From: Leptospira sp. WS92.C1
Lineage (GTDB): Bacteria; Spirochaetota; Leptospiria; Leptospirales; Leptospiraceae
Assembly: GCF_040833975.1 (NCBI RefSeq)
Contig: NZ_CP162130.1
Location: 2,058,501-2,122,500 of the forward strand
Reading direction: 5' to 3'
Length of the DNA stretch: 64,000 nt
The notes below the pieces were generated by a model. It saw only the letters and a program-made list of their open reading frames with translations. It searched no databases and was not told where the DNA came from. The translations under genes and the position numbers were made by a program. This document shows, piece after piece, positions 22,395-32,139 of this stretch (positions are counted from its first letter, which is position 1; each line of letters begins with the position of its first letter).

Positions 22395-25211
22395 TTGATC
22401 TCGAGTAAAAAACAAGATTCTCTCCTTAGACAAAGTTCTGATGGAAAACTTTACCTGGAAGACAATCCAGGATTGACGATTGTTTTTGAATCTCTTCTCA
22501 CGGAAATCATCCAACTCACATCCGCCTCTTTTGGAATCTTTAATTATCGACTGGAAAACGGAACTATCAAATCCATTCTCGGAAATCCGCCCGAGAATGC
22601 TCTGGAAGAATCCAAACTCGTCTCCGAGTTTTGTTTTAAAACCGGACAAGATTTTAATTTTAAAAAAGGGGAGAGTCCAAATAAACTCGTCCCTCCTCTT
22701 GGACAAAATTCTGTGTGTTGTGTGTTGCACGTGGGAGAATTGGGATCCTCTTCTTCCGAAAATCAGAAAAAAATATTCGGAACCATTTTTCTCGGACGAA
22801 TGGAAGATTCCGGCGGAGAATTTAGGGAATCCGATTTCGAACATCTAAAAGCCACAGCCCGAATCATCTCCGATCTTTTGGAAGAATCCTTTATCTCCGG
22901 AGAATCCTCTCTTGTCGTTCTTTCCTTAATGACCACTTCTCGAGTGGCGCTTGAGTCCGTTCAGATCCGAAAACAAACCGATCGTTTCGATTTTTTACTT
23001 ACCGAAATCATACGTGTTTCCGGACTGATCAATAAATCCCTCGATCTCTCTCAACTTTTGGAAGCGATCATGCTTTCTTCGAAATCCGTTTTTAGAACCG
23101 AAGCGTGCAGCGTTTTACTTTTGGACGATACCAAGGAATATCTGTATTTTCATACGGTTCTTGGAGAAAAAAAAGACGAGGTGACCAAGGTTCGAGTTCC
23201 GGTAGGCAAGGGCGTTGCGGGAATGGTCGTTCAGGACAAAACGCCGATGATCATCAACGATGCGAGGAACGATCCTCGTGTGTATCGGGAAGTGGATAAG
23301 GTCTCTCATTTTGTGACGAGAAATATCATGGCGGCCCCACTTTTGGTAGAAGGCCAGGTCATCGGTGTGATCGAAGCGATCAATACGATTGATAGAAGTT
23401 TTTTTACCGAGGAAGACCTTGAATTGTTCCTGAGTTTTTCCGGAACCTCCGCGCTTGCGATTCAGAAAACGGGACTTCTTCAAAACCTGGAGACCGCAAA
23501 CAAGGATCTCCGAAAGAAAGTTTCCGAATTGGAAAGTCTTTTCGAATTGTCCCAGGTGGTATCTTCCGCAAAAAATCAAGCGGATCTGATGAAACAGTCG
23601 ATTCCTGTGATTCACGGCGAAATGGATGCGAGTAAAACGGGAATCTTTCTCATCAACCGAAAAATGGGAATTCTCACTTCGATTTCTTATACCTCTGAAA
23701 AAAAAGTGGAAATTTTCAGAACCACGAATTATCAGGACAGTTTGATTCATAGTTCCATAGAAGACGAAAAAACGACGGTCAAAGAAGATATTCAAAATTT
23801 TGAATTTACTCACGAGTTGGATTTGGAATATCTGAAAGGTTCTTATATCATTCTTCCTTTGACTCACCAAGGACGAAGCGCTTTCGGAGCGATCACGGTT
23901 TCGGATCGTGTGGACAAACTTTCTTACAATTTCTCCCATCTTCGTCTTTTACAGACCTTTGCCTCCTTGATCGCAAGGGGACACGAAACTCTAAAACTAC
24001 AAAACGAAATGATTTCTCGAAAGGCGATGCAGAGGTCCTTGGAACGCGAAATCGAAATCACAAGGGAGATTCAGAAAAATATTCTTCCCGAATCCAAAAG
24101 TTTCGATTCCAATTTTGATCTCGGGGTTAAATCGGTTCCCGCAAAAGAAGTTTCCGGCGACTTTTACGATTACTATCAGTATCAGGACGGGCAGTATTCC
24201 TTTCTTGTATCCGATGTTTCCGGAAAAAGTCTGCCCGCGGCCATCTTTATGGCGATGAGTTCCTCCATCATTCGAACCTTGGCCCGAAATCACGACTTGA
24301 GTCCGGAAGAAATTTTAAAACAAGGAAACGCTCTTATCTACGAAGATTCCCACAATGGAATGTTCGTGACCACGTTTTTTATTCATTACAATCCCGCTAT
24401 CTTTACATTGGATTATGCCTCTGCGGGTCACAACGATCAGGTACTCATCCACAAAGACGGAACCTGGGAACTCCTCAAAGGATCCGGTCCTCCACTGGGT
24501 GTAATTCCCTCTGCGAGTTATAAGGGCGGAAGCTTGACGGTGGAGCCGGGTGATATGGTTATTCTTTATACGGACGGAGCCATCGAGGAAAAGAATTCCA
24601 AGGATGCGGAATTCAGTCTCGAACGTATGATCCAAGAAGTGATCGCGAGAAAACATCTTCCTGCGACACGGATCATCGACGAACTTTTTGATTTAGTTCG
24701 GGAATTTTCGGAAACGCCGGAACTTTTCGACGACTTCACCGTGATGATTCTAAAGTTCAATGACGATTTTCAATTCAATCGAATTTTTGAAGCAAACACA
24801 TCTTCCATTCCTTTGTTTCGAGAATTTGTGTATGAAACGATCAAGGTTCGGGACTTGGAAGAATCTCTAAGAGACGATATTCTTCTCGCTTGCGACGAAG
24901 CGGGTACGAATATCGTAATGCACGGTTATGAAAATACAATTCTGAAAAATCCAAAATTTGAATGTAAAATACGCTTTACAGGCGACTGGATTACCATTGT
25001 ACTTATTGATTCCGGGAAAGTCTTCCGGAGAAAGGAAGTTCTAGAACCGTCTATCGAGGACAATCTGAGTGGAAAGAGAAAAGGCGGCTTCGGAGTTTAT
25101 CTGATCGAAAAACTCATGGATTCGGTCGAATATTCCAGCGAAGGCGGGAAGAACGTTTTAGTTCTTAAGAAGAATTTTCAACACAAGGCCTCCCATGGAA
25201 ATCACATCTGA
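22395..25211 (+). CDS. GAF-PP2C (SpoIIE/RsbU-type) phosphatase fused to an RsbW-like kinase domain
   Basis: A 938-residue protein starting at TTG 22395. GAF-like sensor domains come first: an N-terminal one (about 20-165), a clear one (about 200-365, with GKGVAGMVV and [13 protein letters not shown]) and another (about 375-530). A linker helix leads to the PP2C-type phosphatase core, with [31 protein letters not shown] and [10 protein letters not shown] supplying the metal-binding acidic residues. The last 140 residues form a GHKL kinase domain with [17 protein letters not shown] as N-box. Such proteins control STAS antagonists by phosphorylation and dephosphorylation; here both activities are in one chain. 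The STAS gene overlaps its 3' end by 17 bases. Confidence 0.9.
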   Translation: MISSKKQDSLLRQSSDGKLYLEDNPGLTIVFESLLTEIIQLTSASFGIFNYRLENGTIKSILGNPPENALEESKLVSEFCFKTGQDFNFKKGESPNKLVPPLGQNSVCCVLHVGELGSSSSENQKKIFGTIFLGRMEDSGGEFRESDFEHLKATARIISDLLEESFISGESSLVVLSLMTTSRVALESVQIRKQTDRFDFLLTEIIRVSGLINKSLDLSQLLEAIMLSSKSVFRTEACSVLLLDDTKEYLYFHTVLGEKKDEVTKVRVPVGKGVAGMVVQDKTPMIINDARNDPRVYREVDKVSHFVTRNIMAAPLLVEGQVIGVIEAINTIDRSFFTEEDLELFLSFSGTSALAIQKTGLLQNLETANKDLRKKVSELESLFELSQVVSSAKNQADLMKQSIPVIHGEMDASKTGIFLINRKMGILTSISYTSEKKVEIFRTTNYQDSLIHSSIEDEKTTVKEDIQNFEFTHELDLEYLKGSYIILPLTHQGRSAFGAITVSDRVDKLSYNFSHLRLLQTFASLIARGHETLKLQNEMISRKAMQRSLEREIEITREIQKNILPESKSFDSNFDLGVKSVPAKEVSGDFYDYYQYQDGQYSFLVSDVSGKSLPAAIFMAMSSSIIRTLARNHDLSPEEILKQGNALIYEDSHNGMFVTTFFIHYNPAIFTLDYASAGHNDQVLIHKDGTWELLKGSGPPLGVIPSASYKGGSLTVEPGDMVILYTDGAIEEKNSKDAEFSLERMIQEVIARKHLPATRIIDELFDLVREFSETPELFDDFTVMILKFNDDFQFNRIFEANTSSIPLFREFVYETIKVRDLEESLRDDILLACDEAGTNIVMHGYENTILKNPKFECKIRFTGDWITIVLIDSGKVFRRKEVLEPSIEDNLSGKRKGGFGVYLIEKLMDSVEYSSEGGKNVLVLKKNFQHKASHGNHI

Positions 25212-25524
25212 AATAAAAAATCATTCCAAAATCGTTCATTTGATCGGAAATCTAGACGTTCATAATACACATAAAATCGAATCCGTGTTTATGGATCAGA
25301 TCAAGACCGGAAATTCACCCGTTTTAATTTTAGATCTTTCTTCCGTAGAATTTATATCTTCCGCTGGGTTGAGAATTATCGTAGCCGCGCTCAGGGAATG
25401 CAAAGAAAAAGACGTCGAACTCAGACTCGCGGGAATCAAACCAGCGGTCAAAAAGGTTTTTGATATCATCGATATGAATTCGATGTTTAGCATTTTCGAA
25501 ACTCTTGATTCCGCTATAAAATAG
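25195..25524 (+). CDS. STAS-domain anti-sigma factor antagonist
   Basis: A 109-residue STAS protein. The phosphorylation-loop motif reads [16 protein letters not shown] near residues 52-67, the common SSAGLR form of the antagonist signature. It begins inside the 3' end of the phosphatase-kinase gene, strongly suggesting that it is that enzyme's substrate. In partner switching the unphosphorylated form binds the kinase domain and frees the target. No sigma factor is adjacent, so the downstream target is unknown. Confidence 0.9.
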   Translation: MEITSEIKNHSKIVHLIGNLDVHNTHKIESVFMDQIKTGNSPVLILDLSSVEFISSAGLRIIVAALRECKEKDVELRLAGIKPAVKKVFDIIDMNSMFSIFETLDSAIK

Positions 25525-25615
25525 CGTTTCTTGGCGGGACTTCGCCGAATTTAACTTTCCTGAGAATCCTTTTTTTAAAAACTGGATATATTTTATTCCA
25601 TTTAAAGGTTCCCGT

Positions 25616-27268
25616 ATGTCCGAAGCAAAATACTCGCTGGAAAATCCATTCCAATCCTCGAATGAACCTGAGGTTCCCAAAGCTCGCGGTCTTTATGAAG
25701 ATGCGAACGAATTAGGAAAAGAACTCCTGAATAAACCCTTTGAGGGCGGTGGTGTCGACAGGATTTTAGTACAACACTCCAAAGAAAGAATGACCGTTTG
25801 GGAAAGGATTAAAGTCCTTACCGAACATGAGCCGAACATCCTCTATCAAAACTGGGGAAAAAATCTGGACGGCGCCTCTTTGGTTACCGGGATTTTAAAT
25901 ATCAACGGAAGGGACGTCGCCGTTTACGGCCACGACTTTACTCTTCGCGCCGGTTCGATGGACGCAACCAACGGAAATAAACTCGCAAGACTGATCTATA
26001 TGGCCGGCGAACACGGGATTCCTTTGATCGGAATGAACGATTCTGCGGGAGCCTATGTTCCTGCGGGAGTGGGCGGGCTTGACGGTTACAGCGAGGCGTT
26101 TACCGCGCTCAGAAAAATCAGCGGAGTGGTTCCGAGCTTGATGCTCATGTTCGGATTCAACGCGGGTGGGGGAGCGTATCTTCCGCGTCAGGGATCGTTT
26201 ATGATCCAATGTGAGAACACATTCTTCGGTTTAACGGGACCGGGAGTTGTAAAATCCGTTCTTGGAGAGGATATCTCCGCCGATGATTTGGGCGGACCCA
26301 AGGTTCACGGACAGAGCGGGGTTGTGGATATCGTTACCGGAGACGAGTTGGGTTCTCTTAGAACTGCGCTTCGATTGCTTTCTTATCTTCCCAATAACAA
26401 TCATTCCCTTGCACCGTTTCATCCGACATCGGATCCTACGGATCGTTTTATCTACGAAGAAGAAATTCTTTTTAAAAAGACGTTTAACTCTCCGACCGGG
26501 ATGAACACTCCTTTTGACATCACTTTGTATCTCCAAAACATCTGCGATCACGGTCAGTATTTCGAAATTCAACCGCAACGATCCAGAAATCTCGTGACCG
26601 CGTTCGGAAGAATCGGAGGCCACGTGGTAGCTTTTGTTGCGAACAACTCCGCGGTTTCCTCCGGACAGATCGATATCGGAGCCGCCAGAAAAGGAACCCG
26701 TTTTATCCGTTTTTGCAATCTTTACAACATTCCTCTCGTATTCTTGGAGGATACGACCGGATTCTTACCCGGAAAAGAGCAGGAGCAAAACGGAATCGTT
26801 TTGGAAGGAAGAAAACTTTTGGATTCCATCATCGATATCCGGACACCGCGTCTAACGTTGATCATCCGAAACGCATTCGGAGGAGCTTATGCGTCCTTTA
26901 ACTCCTATCATACGGGAGCGGATATGGTCTTTGCGCTTCCGACCGCTCGAATCGCAGTGATGGGACCCGCGGGAAAGGACTATGTATACAAAGACGAGGT
27001 TTCCGCGATCCAAAAAGAATATCAGGAAAATGTAAAGAAGGGAATGCCCGAAAAAGAAGCAATCGTGATTCGAGACAAAAAACTTCAGCTTCTTTCCACT
27101 CAATACGAAAAAGAACTGATGAATCCGAAAGAGGCTCTTTCTCTCGGATCGGTTTCGAGAATCGTGCTTCCCGGAACGACACGCAGCATCCTGTATCAAA
27201 ATCTGGATTATTTAATCAGACATTACAAACCGGCACCTCTATCCGGACCTCAAAGGGAGTTTGAGTAA
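25616..27268 (+). CDS. Biotin-dependent acyl-CoA carboxylase, carboxyltransferase subunit
   Basis: A 550-residue carboxyltransferase with the two crotonase-like halves of the propionyl-/acetyl-CoA type. The first half has [20 protein letters not shown] and [15 protein letters not shown]; the second has [18 protein letters not shown] and [33 protein letters not shown], which form the acyl-CoA and carboxybiotin pocket. It transfers CO2 from carboxybiotin to an acyl-CoA; acyl specificity cannot be told from sequence alone. It is followed after five bases by the biotin carboxylase gene, so both subunits come from one operon. Confidence 0.93.
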   Translation: MSEAKYSLENPFQSSNEPEVPKARGLYEDANELGKELLNKPFEGGGVDRILVQHSKERMTVWERIKVLTEHEPNILYQNWGKNLDGASLVTGILNINGRDVAVYGHDFTLRAGSMDATNGNKLARLIYMAGEHGIPLIGMNDSAGAYVPAGVGGLDGYSEAFTALRKISGVVPSLMLMFGFNAGGGAYLPRQGSFMIQCENTFFGLTGPGVVKSVLGEDISADDLGGPKVHGQSGVVDIVTGDELGSLRTALRLLSYLPNNNHSLAPFHPTSDPTDRFIYEEEILFKKTFNSPTGMNTPFDITLYLQNICDHGQYFEIQPQRSRNLVTAFGRIGGHVVAFVANNSAVSSGQIDIGAARKGTRFIRFCNLYNIPLVFLEDTTGFLPGKEQEQNGIVLEGRKLLDSIIDIRTPRLTLIIRNAFGGAYASFNSYHTGADMVFALPTARIAVMGPAGKDYVYKDEVSAIQKEYQENVKKGMPEKEAIVIRDKKLQLLSTQYEKELMNPKEALSLGSVSRIVLPGTTRSILYQNLDYLIRHYKPAPLSGPQREFE

Positions 27269-27273
27269 TCGAC

Positions 27274-30021
27274 ATGATCGACGTTCACAACAATCGCATT
27301 CAATTTCATCAGTCCAGTTCGCCTTGGATTCGTTCCTTTTCTCTCGAATCGATCAAATGTCTGATCGTATGTAGGGGGCCGGTTCGTAAAGAAGCGATGG
27401 ATATTTTCGATTCCATCGGGATCCGGGAATACGGAATTCTTCTTTCCGAAAAGGATTCGGTCGTATATCCGAACTCACTTGCTCCGGAACTCAGAGGGTT
27501 TCGTTTTCCGAACAATATCCATCGGGTTCCCGACTATATGGGATCCGGAAAGGAAGAGAAAGTGGAACGCATCCGGCAAATTATCTCTATCGCAAAAGAT
27601 AACAAATACACTCATATCTTTGCGGGTTACGGATTTATGGCCGAGGATGCGGAGTTTATCGAGGCAATCGAAAAAAGCGGAGTCGTTTTTATGGGGCCCG
27701 CTTCGTATGTGGCCAATCAGGCAGGATCCAAGGATGCCGCAAAAAAAATCGCTCGAAAGTTGGAAGTTTCCGTCACTCCTGGGGTGGATAATATTTCCTC
27801 TCTTGCGTTGCTTTCAAAGGCGTCGGATGCAAAGTCTCTCGAAAAATTGGCAAAAGAAAAGGGAATCGAGTTTACGTTTAATTCTTCCGTATCTCCCGAA
27901 GTAAATGCAGAGAATTTATTAGAATTAGGATATTCTAAAATTATCGAATTGGTGAGCATCGCCGATCTTCAAGTGGAAGCGGAAAAAGAATGTAAAAAGA
28001 TTTGGGAAAAATTTTCCACCAATCGAATTCGTTTTAAATACATCGGTGGCGGCGGCGGAAAAGGACAAAGGGTCGTTTCCAAAATCGAAGAGGTAAAATC
28101 TGCGGTTCAGGAAATTCTTTCCGAGTCCAAAGTGACCGCGCCGGGGACAAACAAAAACTTTCTCATCGAATTGAATATCGAAAACACCAGACACAACGAG
28201 ATCCAGTTGATCGGAAACGGAGAATGGTGTCTTGCGCTCGGCGGTAGAGATTGTTCGGTTCAGATGCACGAACAGAAACTCCTCGAGATTTCCCTTACAC
28301 AAGAATTATTGGAAAAAGAAATTGCTGCTTGCTCCGCGACCAACCCGAAAAAAGCAGAAGTTCTCAAAGGCGATTTGAAGGTTCTCCGAGATATGGAAGA
28401 ACAGTCGGAACGTTTCGGAGCCGCGGTAAAACTCAACAGCGTTTCGACCTTCGAATCGATCGTAGAAGGAACCAACTTCTTTTTTATGGAAGTAAACACT
28501 CGGATCCAAGTAGAACATAGAGTTACGGAAATTGTATATTCTATGAAATTTAAAAATCCGGAAAATTCTAACGATTTTTTTATCGTGGATAGTTTGATCG
28601 AAGCGATGGCGCTTCTTTCCCTGCATGGAAAAAGATTACAAAAACCCGAAAGAATACTGAGATATCCTTCCGGTTCGGAGGTTCGAATCAACGCGACGAA
28701 TAAAGCGATTCAACCTCACGCCGGCGGCGTGATCATGAACTGGTCCAAACCTCTTCCGGATGAGATCAGAGACGATCAAGGAATCAGCATCGCCAATCCG
28801 GATATGGGTCTATTCGTACATTATAAAGTGGCTGGAGCTTATGATTCCAATATCGCTCTTTTGATCACCCACGGAGAAAATCGATTCGATAACCTAAAAC
28901 GCCTGGGAAATATTCTCAGAAAAACGGAACTGAGAGGAAACGATCTTCAGACGAATCTTTTAGTTCATTACGGATTGATCCATTGGATTCTCGGTAAAGA
29001 TGCTATGTTCAAACCTTCCACTGCGTTTATGATTTCCTATCTCGCAGCCGTAGGGGTTCTCGAAAAAATCGTAAAAGACGTGGATCTTGAAATCGCTTGG
29101 AAAAAAATTATTTCCGAAATCGCTTCGCCGGATGCAAAAAAAATTCTGCACCGTAAGCTCACTCTGATCACAAGACCGATCGGAGAGGTGATCAAGGATG
29201 CGCATCTTCTTGCGGGATTTTTAGGATTTCATCTGAATCACTCTTGGAAAATTTCGTCTTCTAAGATAGAATGGCTCCGCAATCCGATTCACGTGATCGC
29301 GGATCTTTATCATTATCTCAATATGGAAGCCGATCCTTCTCAACCCCCTTCGGAGCAGATTTGGGATCACGATAACGAAATCCTACGGAACGCCCTTGCT
29401 TTTTATCAAGAACTATCTAAAAAAACAGGAATTGCAGCCGACTCGATCGAACTTGTGACGAATCTAAACGCTGGAAAGACGGTAAAAGGAATCGATTCCG
29501 GAATTCTGCAGCAAGTCATTCAGTCTCATAACGGATTTCAGCTCGGTATGGAACTACTAAAAATTCTTCCTGCCGCAGGGCTCAATTCCGGATTTTATAA
29601 ATTGGAAGTGGATGAAAAACTGGAAGCGGTGATTCCGGATGAATTTAAGAAAGCGGACACAAGAGACGCTTTTATCAAATTTTTGGCCCCACCTCCAAAG
29701 GCGAGTTCTGACGAGATTGTGGCGCCTATGGGCGGAATGTTTTATTCGAAAGAAGCCCCAGACCTTCCTCCGATGATTCAAGTAGGAGATCATTTCAAGG
29801 CGGGACAACCTCTTTTTATCGTTGAGGTAATGAAAATGTTTAACAAAATTTCGGCTCCTTTTAGCGGAACTGTAAAAGAAATTTTGTTAAACGACAGCGA
29901 CGGAAAGATCATTTCGAAAGGACAGACGATATACAAGATTGTTCCGGATGAAGTGATCCACATCGAAACCGAAGCCGAAATTTTGGAAAGAAAGAAAAAA
30001 ACCACTTTAAGTCTGATCTAA
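27274..30021 (+). CDS. Divergent biotin carboxylase with C-terminal biotin carrier domain
   Basis: A 915-residue protein. The N-terminal pre-ATP-grasp domain (SIKCLIVCRGPVRKEA) is altered from the usual NRGEIA. The ATP-grasp part keeps IGGGGGKGQRVV near residue 254, GRDCSVQMHEQK near residue 325 and EVNTRIQVEHRVTE near residue 408. About 60 extra residues lie before the glycine loop. A long middle region (about 540-820) is of unknown type. The carrier domain ends in VEVMKM with Lys854 as the biotinylation site, an unusual Ala-to-Val change from EAMKM. It should carboxylate its own biotin using ATP and bicarbonate for the upstream carboxyltransferase. Confidence 0.9.
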   Translation: MIDVHNNRIQFHQSSSPWIRSFSLESIKCLIVCRGPVRKEAMDIFDSIGIREYGILLSEKDSVVYPNSLAPELRGFRFPNNIHRVPDYMGSGKEEKVERIRQIISIAKDNKYTHIFAGYGFMAEDAEFIEAIEKSGVVFMGPASYVANQAGSKDAAKKIARKLEVSVTPGVDNISSLALLSKASDAKSLEKLAKEKGIEFTFNSSVSPEVNAENLLELGYSKIIELVSIADLQVEAEKECKKIWEKFSTNRIRFKYIGGGGGKGQRVVSKIEEVKSAVQEILSESKVTAPGTNKNFLIELNIENTRHNEIQLIGNGEWCLALGGRDCSVQMHEQKLLEISLTQELLEKEIAACSATNPKKAEVLKGDLKVLRDMEEQSERFGAAVKLNSVSTFESIVEGTNFFFMEVNTRIQVEHRVTEIVYSMKFKNPENSNDFFIVDSLIEAMALLSLHGKRLQKPERILRYPSGSEVRINATNKAIQPHAGGVIMNWSKPLPDEIRDDQGISIANPDMGLFVHYKVAGAYDSNIALLITHGENRFDNLKRLGNILRKTELRGNDLQTNLLVHYGLIHWILGKDAMFKPSTAFMISYLAAVGVLEKIVKDVDLEIAWKKIISEIASPDAKKILHRKLTLITRPIGEVIKDAHLLAGFLGFHLNHSWKISSSKIEWLRNPIHVIADLYHYLNMEADPSQPPSEQIWDHDNEILRNALAFYQELSKKTGIAADSIELVTNLNAGKTVKGIDSGILQQVIQSHNGFQLGMELLKILPAAGLNSGFYKLEVDEKLEAVIPDEFKKADTRDAFIKFLAPPPKASSDEIVAPMGGMFYSKEAPDLPPMIQVGDHFKAGQPLFIVEVMKMFNKISAPFSGTVKEILLNDSDGKIISKGQTIYKIVPDEVIHIETEAEILERKKKTTLSLI

Positions 30022-30029
30022 AATCTTCG

Positions 30030-30060
30030 AATCGTATGCGGATTTAAACCGCATACGATT
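30030..30060. terminator. Bidirectional terminator-like hairpin
   Basis: A perfect 12-base stem (30030-30041 with 30049-30060) closes the seven-base loop ATTTAAA, followed by GTTT. It lies between the carboxylase gene and the convergent cheB, only three bases beyond the cheB stop, and can serve both. Confidence 0.75.
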
Positions 30061-30063
30061 GTT

Positions 30064-31110
30064 TCAAAAATGTTGAACTTCTTTTACGATTTTTGAAAGA
30101 GGAAGAATCATGTCGACGGACCCTTTTAAGATCGCCTCTTTGGGCATTCCAAACACCACACAAGTAGCTTCATCTTGCGCGATCGTCGTTGCACCGCTTT
30201 GTTTCATTTTCAGAAGTCCGTTTGCTCCGTCGTTTCCCATTCCCGTCATAATGATTCCTTTTGCATTTTTACCCGCAACCTTGGCGACAGAATCAAAAAG
30301 AATATCCACGGAAGGTCTGTGACGATTGACTAAGGGGCCATCCATTACACGAATGTGAAACTGAGCGCCACTTAGATAGATTTCCATATGTTTGTTCCCG
30401 GGAGCAATGTATGCCGAACCGATTTGAATTCTATCTCCGTCTTTTGCTTCCTTGACTTGGATTTCACAGATGGTATTCAAACGATTTGCAAATGTTTCGG
30501 TAAATTTTTCAGGCATATGTTGAACGATCACGATTCCGGGGCAATGTACATTCAATTGTGTGAGAATGTATTCCAATGCCTGCGTTCCGCCCGTCGAAGT
30601 TCCGATCGATATGAGTTTGTCCGTGGTGTTGATCTTTGAAAAGTCCGGTTTTGTATTGGTCGTTTTGTTTTCGATTACTTTTAAATCGACATTCAAGGAT
30701 GAATGTGATTTCATTCTCGCTTTTGCAGCCGCTTTGACAGCATCCGTAAATAAAATTTCGGATTCTTCCAGAAAACTTTTTACGCCTAACTTCGGTTTTT
30801 CGATGATATCGATCGCTCCGAGTTTCATTGCAAGCATCGCGGTCTCCGATTCTTTTTCGGCGAGAGAGGAACAAATGATCACAGGAGTGGGGCGTTCAGA
30901 CATGATCTTTTTTAGAAATGAAATCCCGTCCATACGAGGCATTTCCACATCCAATATAAACACATCGGGCCAATCCGATAAAAGTTTTTCGGAAGCAAAG
31001 ATAGGGTCGGAGGCAAATCCTATAATTTCAATTTCGAAATCCTTATTTAAAATTTGAGTGAGAACCTGACGCACTACCGCAGAATCATCTATGATAAAAA
31101 CACGAATCAT
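30064..31110 (-). CDS. cheB: Chemotaxis protein-glutamate methylesterase
   Basis: A 348-residue response regulator-esterase. The receiver domain has the acidic pair DD at 8-9, the phosphorylated Asp54 in FILDVEMP and a Lys in EKPKLG. The catalytic domain shows SIGTSTGGTQAL (Ser), VIVQHMPEKFT (His) and MTGMGNDGANGL (Asp) as the triad. It removes methyl groups from receptor glutamates and may deamidate glutamines. It overlaps cheD by four bases (ATGA) and is the last gene of the chemotaxis operon. Confidence 0.95.
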   Translation of the reverse strand: MIRVFIIDDSAVVRQVLTQILNKDFEIEIIGFASDPIFASEKLLSDWPDVFILDVEMPRMDGISFLKKIMSERPTPVIICSSLAEKESETAMLAMKLGAIDIIEKPKLGVKSFLEESEILFTDAVKAAAKARMKSHSSLNVDLKVIENKTTNTKPDFSKINTTDKLISIGTSTGGTQALEYILTQLNVHCPGIVIVQHMPEKFTETFANRLNTICEIQVKEAKDGDRIQIGSAYIAPGNKHMEIYLSGAQFHIRVMDGPLVNRHRPSVDILFDSVAKVAGKNAKGIIMTGMGNDGANGLLKMKQSGATTIAQDEATCVVFGMPKEAILKGSVDMILPLSKIVKEVQHF

Positions 31111-31610
31111 GAAGGTTTGGGCCTTTCTATATAAATTTCACCGTTCCATAAAGTGAAAAAAACCCTTCTATGAGAAAATCCACCCAAATCTTCGGATGTG
31201 ATCGAAAGACGATGATCCTTTATGATTTCCTGAATAGAATGAATGTTTTTTGTTCCTATATCCCGAACCGATTTGATCTCTAAAAGTTTTTCCTCTTCTG
31301 TGGAAAACATGGACGCACCGCCGAAAAGTTTGATTTGATATTGAGTATATCTTCCGCCGGTTTCTTGAATTTTATCAAAAAATAATTGAATTGCATCGTC
31401 CGCATATTTGGGATTGGGGTAGTGATTGACTTCACCGGGCGGTCGTTTAGGAAGCATCACATGAGCCATTCCTCCGAAAAAATTCGTCGGATTCCAAAAG
31501 CATATCGATACACAAGAACCGAGTAAGGTCCTAATTCTTAAGTTTTTTTGACCCCAACAAAATCCGCCGGGCTGTAAAAATAAATCTCGGACAATATCCG
31601 GTTCAATCAT
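31107..31610 (-). CDS. cheD: Chemoreceptor glutamine deamidase
   Basis: A 167-residue CheD with LGSCVSICFW (catalytic Cys), GGMAHVMLP (catalytic His) and KLFGGASMF near residues 90-100. CheD deamidates receptor glutamines and in many bacteria works with CheC; no cheC lies in the window. It overlaps cheW upstream by four bases and cheB downstream by four bases, so translation of these genes is probably coupled. Confidence 0.93.
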   Translation of the reverse strand: MIEPDIVRDLFLQPGGFCWGQKNLRIRTLLGSCVSICFWNPTNFFGGMAHVMLPKRPPGEVNHYPNPKYADDAIQLFFDKIQETGGRYTQYQIKLFGGASMFSTEEEKLLEIKSVRDIGTKNIHSIQEIIKDHRLSITSEDLGGFSHRRVFFTLWNGEIYIERPKPS

Positions 31611-32122
31611 TTTTCTTCCACAAGCATCTCAGAATTTTGGGTTTCTTCTATCGAAGTCAGTTCGTCCAGGTTGAGAATCTTTTCGGTATTTAAAATGATG
31701 ATAAATCCGTTTTCCTGACGAGCCATACCTTGGATAAAATCAACCTTTACGCGCGCTCCGAAAGTCGGCGCAGGTTCAATATCGTCTAATGAAATTGAAA
31801 CCACCTCGTTGACCGATTCTACAAGAATGCCTAGATCGTTTCTCTCCTTTCCGTCCAAACTTCTCCCAGAAAAAATCTCAACGATGATTACGCAGGTTTT
31901 TCGATCGGGTTCTATCTTTTGTTTAAAAAATTTATGCTTTAAATCCACCACAGGTACGACGTTACCGCGAAGATTGATTACACCAGGAATAAAGTCCGGC
32001 ATCAAAGGAACATTCGTCAAACCGGAATATTCGATGATCTCTTTGATGTGTAATATTCCGATTCCATAACACTCATCTCCAAGATAGAATGTTAGAAATT
32101 GATTGTCTTCGATTGTATTCAT
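31607..32122 (-). CDS. cheW: Chemotaxis coupling protein CheW
   Basis: A 171-residue single-domain CheW that links receptors to CheA. FLTFYLGDECYGIGILHIKEII opens the fold and FIPGVINLRGNVVPVVDLKHKF is the diagnostic central motif. The start is the ATG at 32122, with a CGGAG ribosome binding site nine bases upstream; the open frame extends to a TTG at 32143 with less support. The acidic C-terminal tail is longer than in a minimal CheW. The gene slightly overlaps or abuts both neighbours, cheD and the receptor. Confidence 0.94.
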   Translation of the reverse strand: MNTIEDNQFLTFYLGDECYGIGILHIKEIIEYSGLTNVPLMPDFIPGVINLRGNVVPVVDLKHKFFKQKIEPDRKTCVIIVEIFSGRSLDGKERNDLGILVESVNEVVSISLDDIEPAPTFGARVKVDFIQGMARQENGFIIILNTEKILNLDELTSIEETQNSEMLVEEK

Positions 32123-32139
32123 ACGAATTACTCCGAAAC

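Noticed and set aside
23115..23939. Open frame of 274 codons on the minus strand
   Set aside because: It lies inside the phosphatase-kinase gene in antisense and encodes an Arg-, Phe- and His-rich product, the usual mirror of Glu- and Lys-rich coding sequence.
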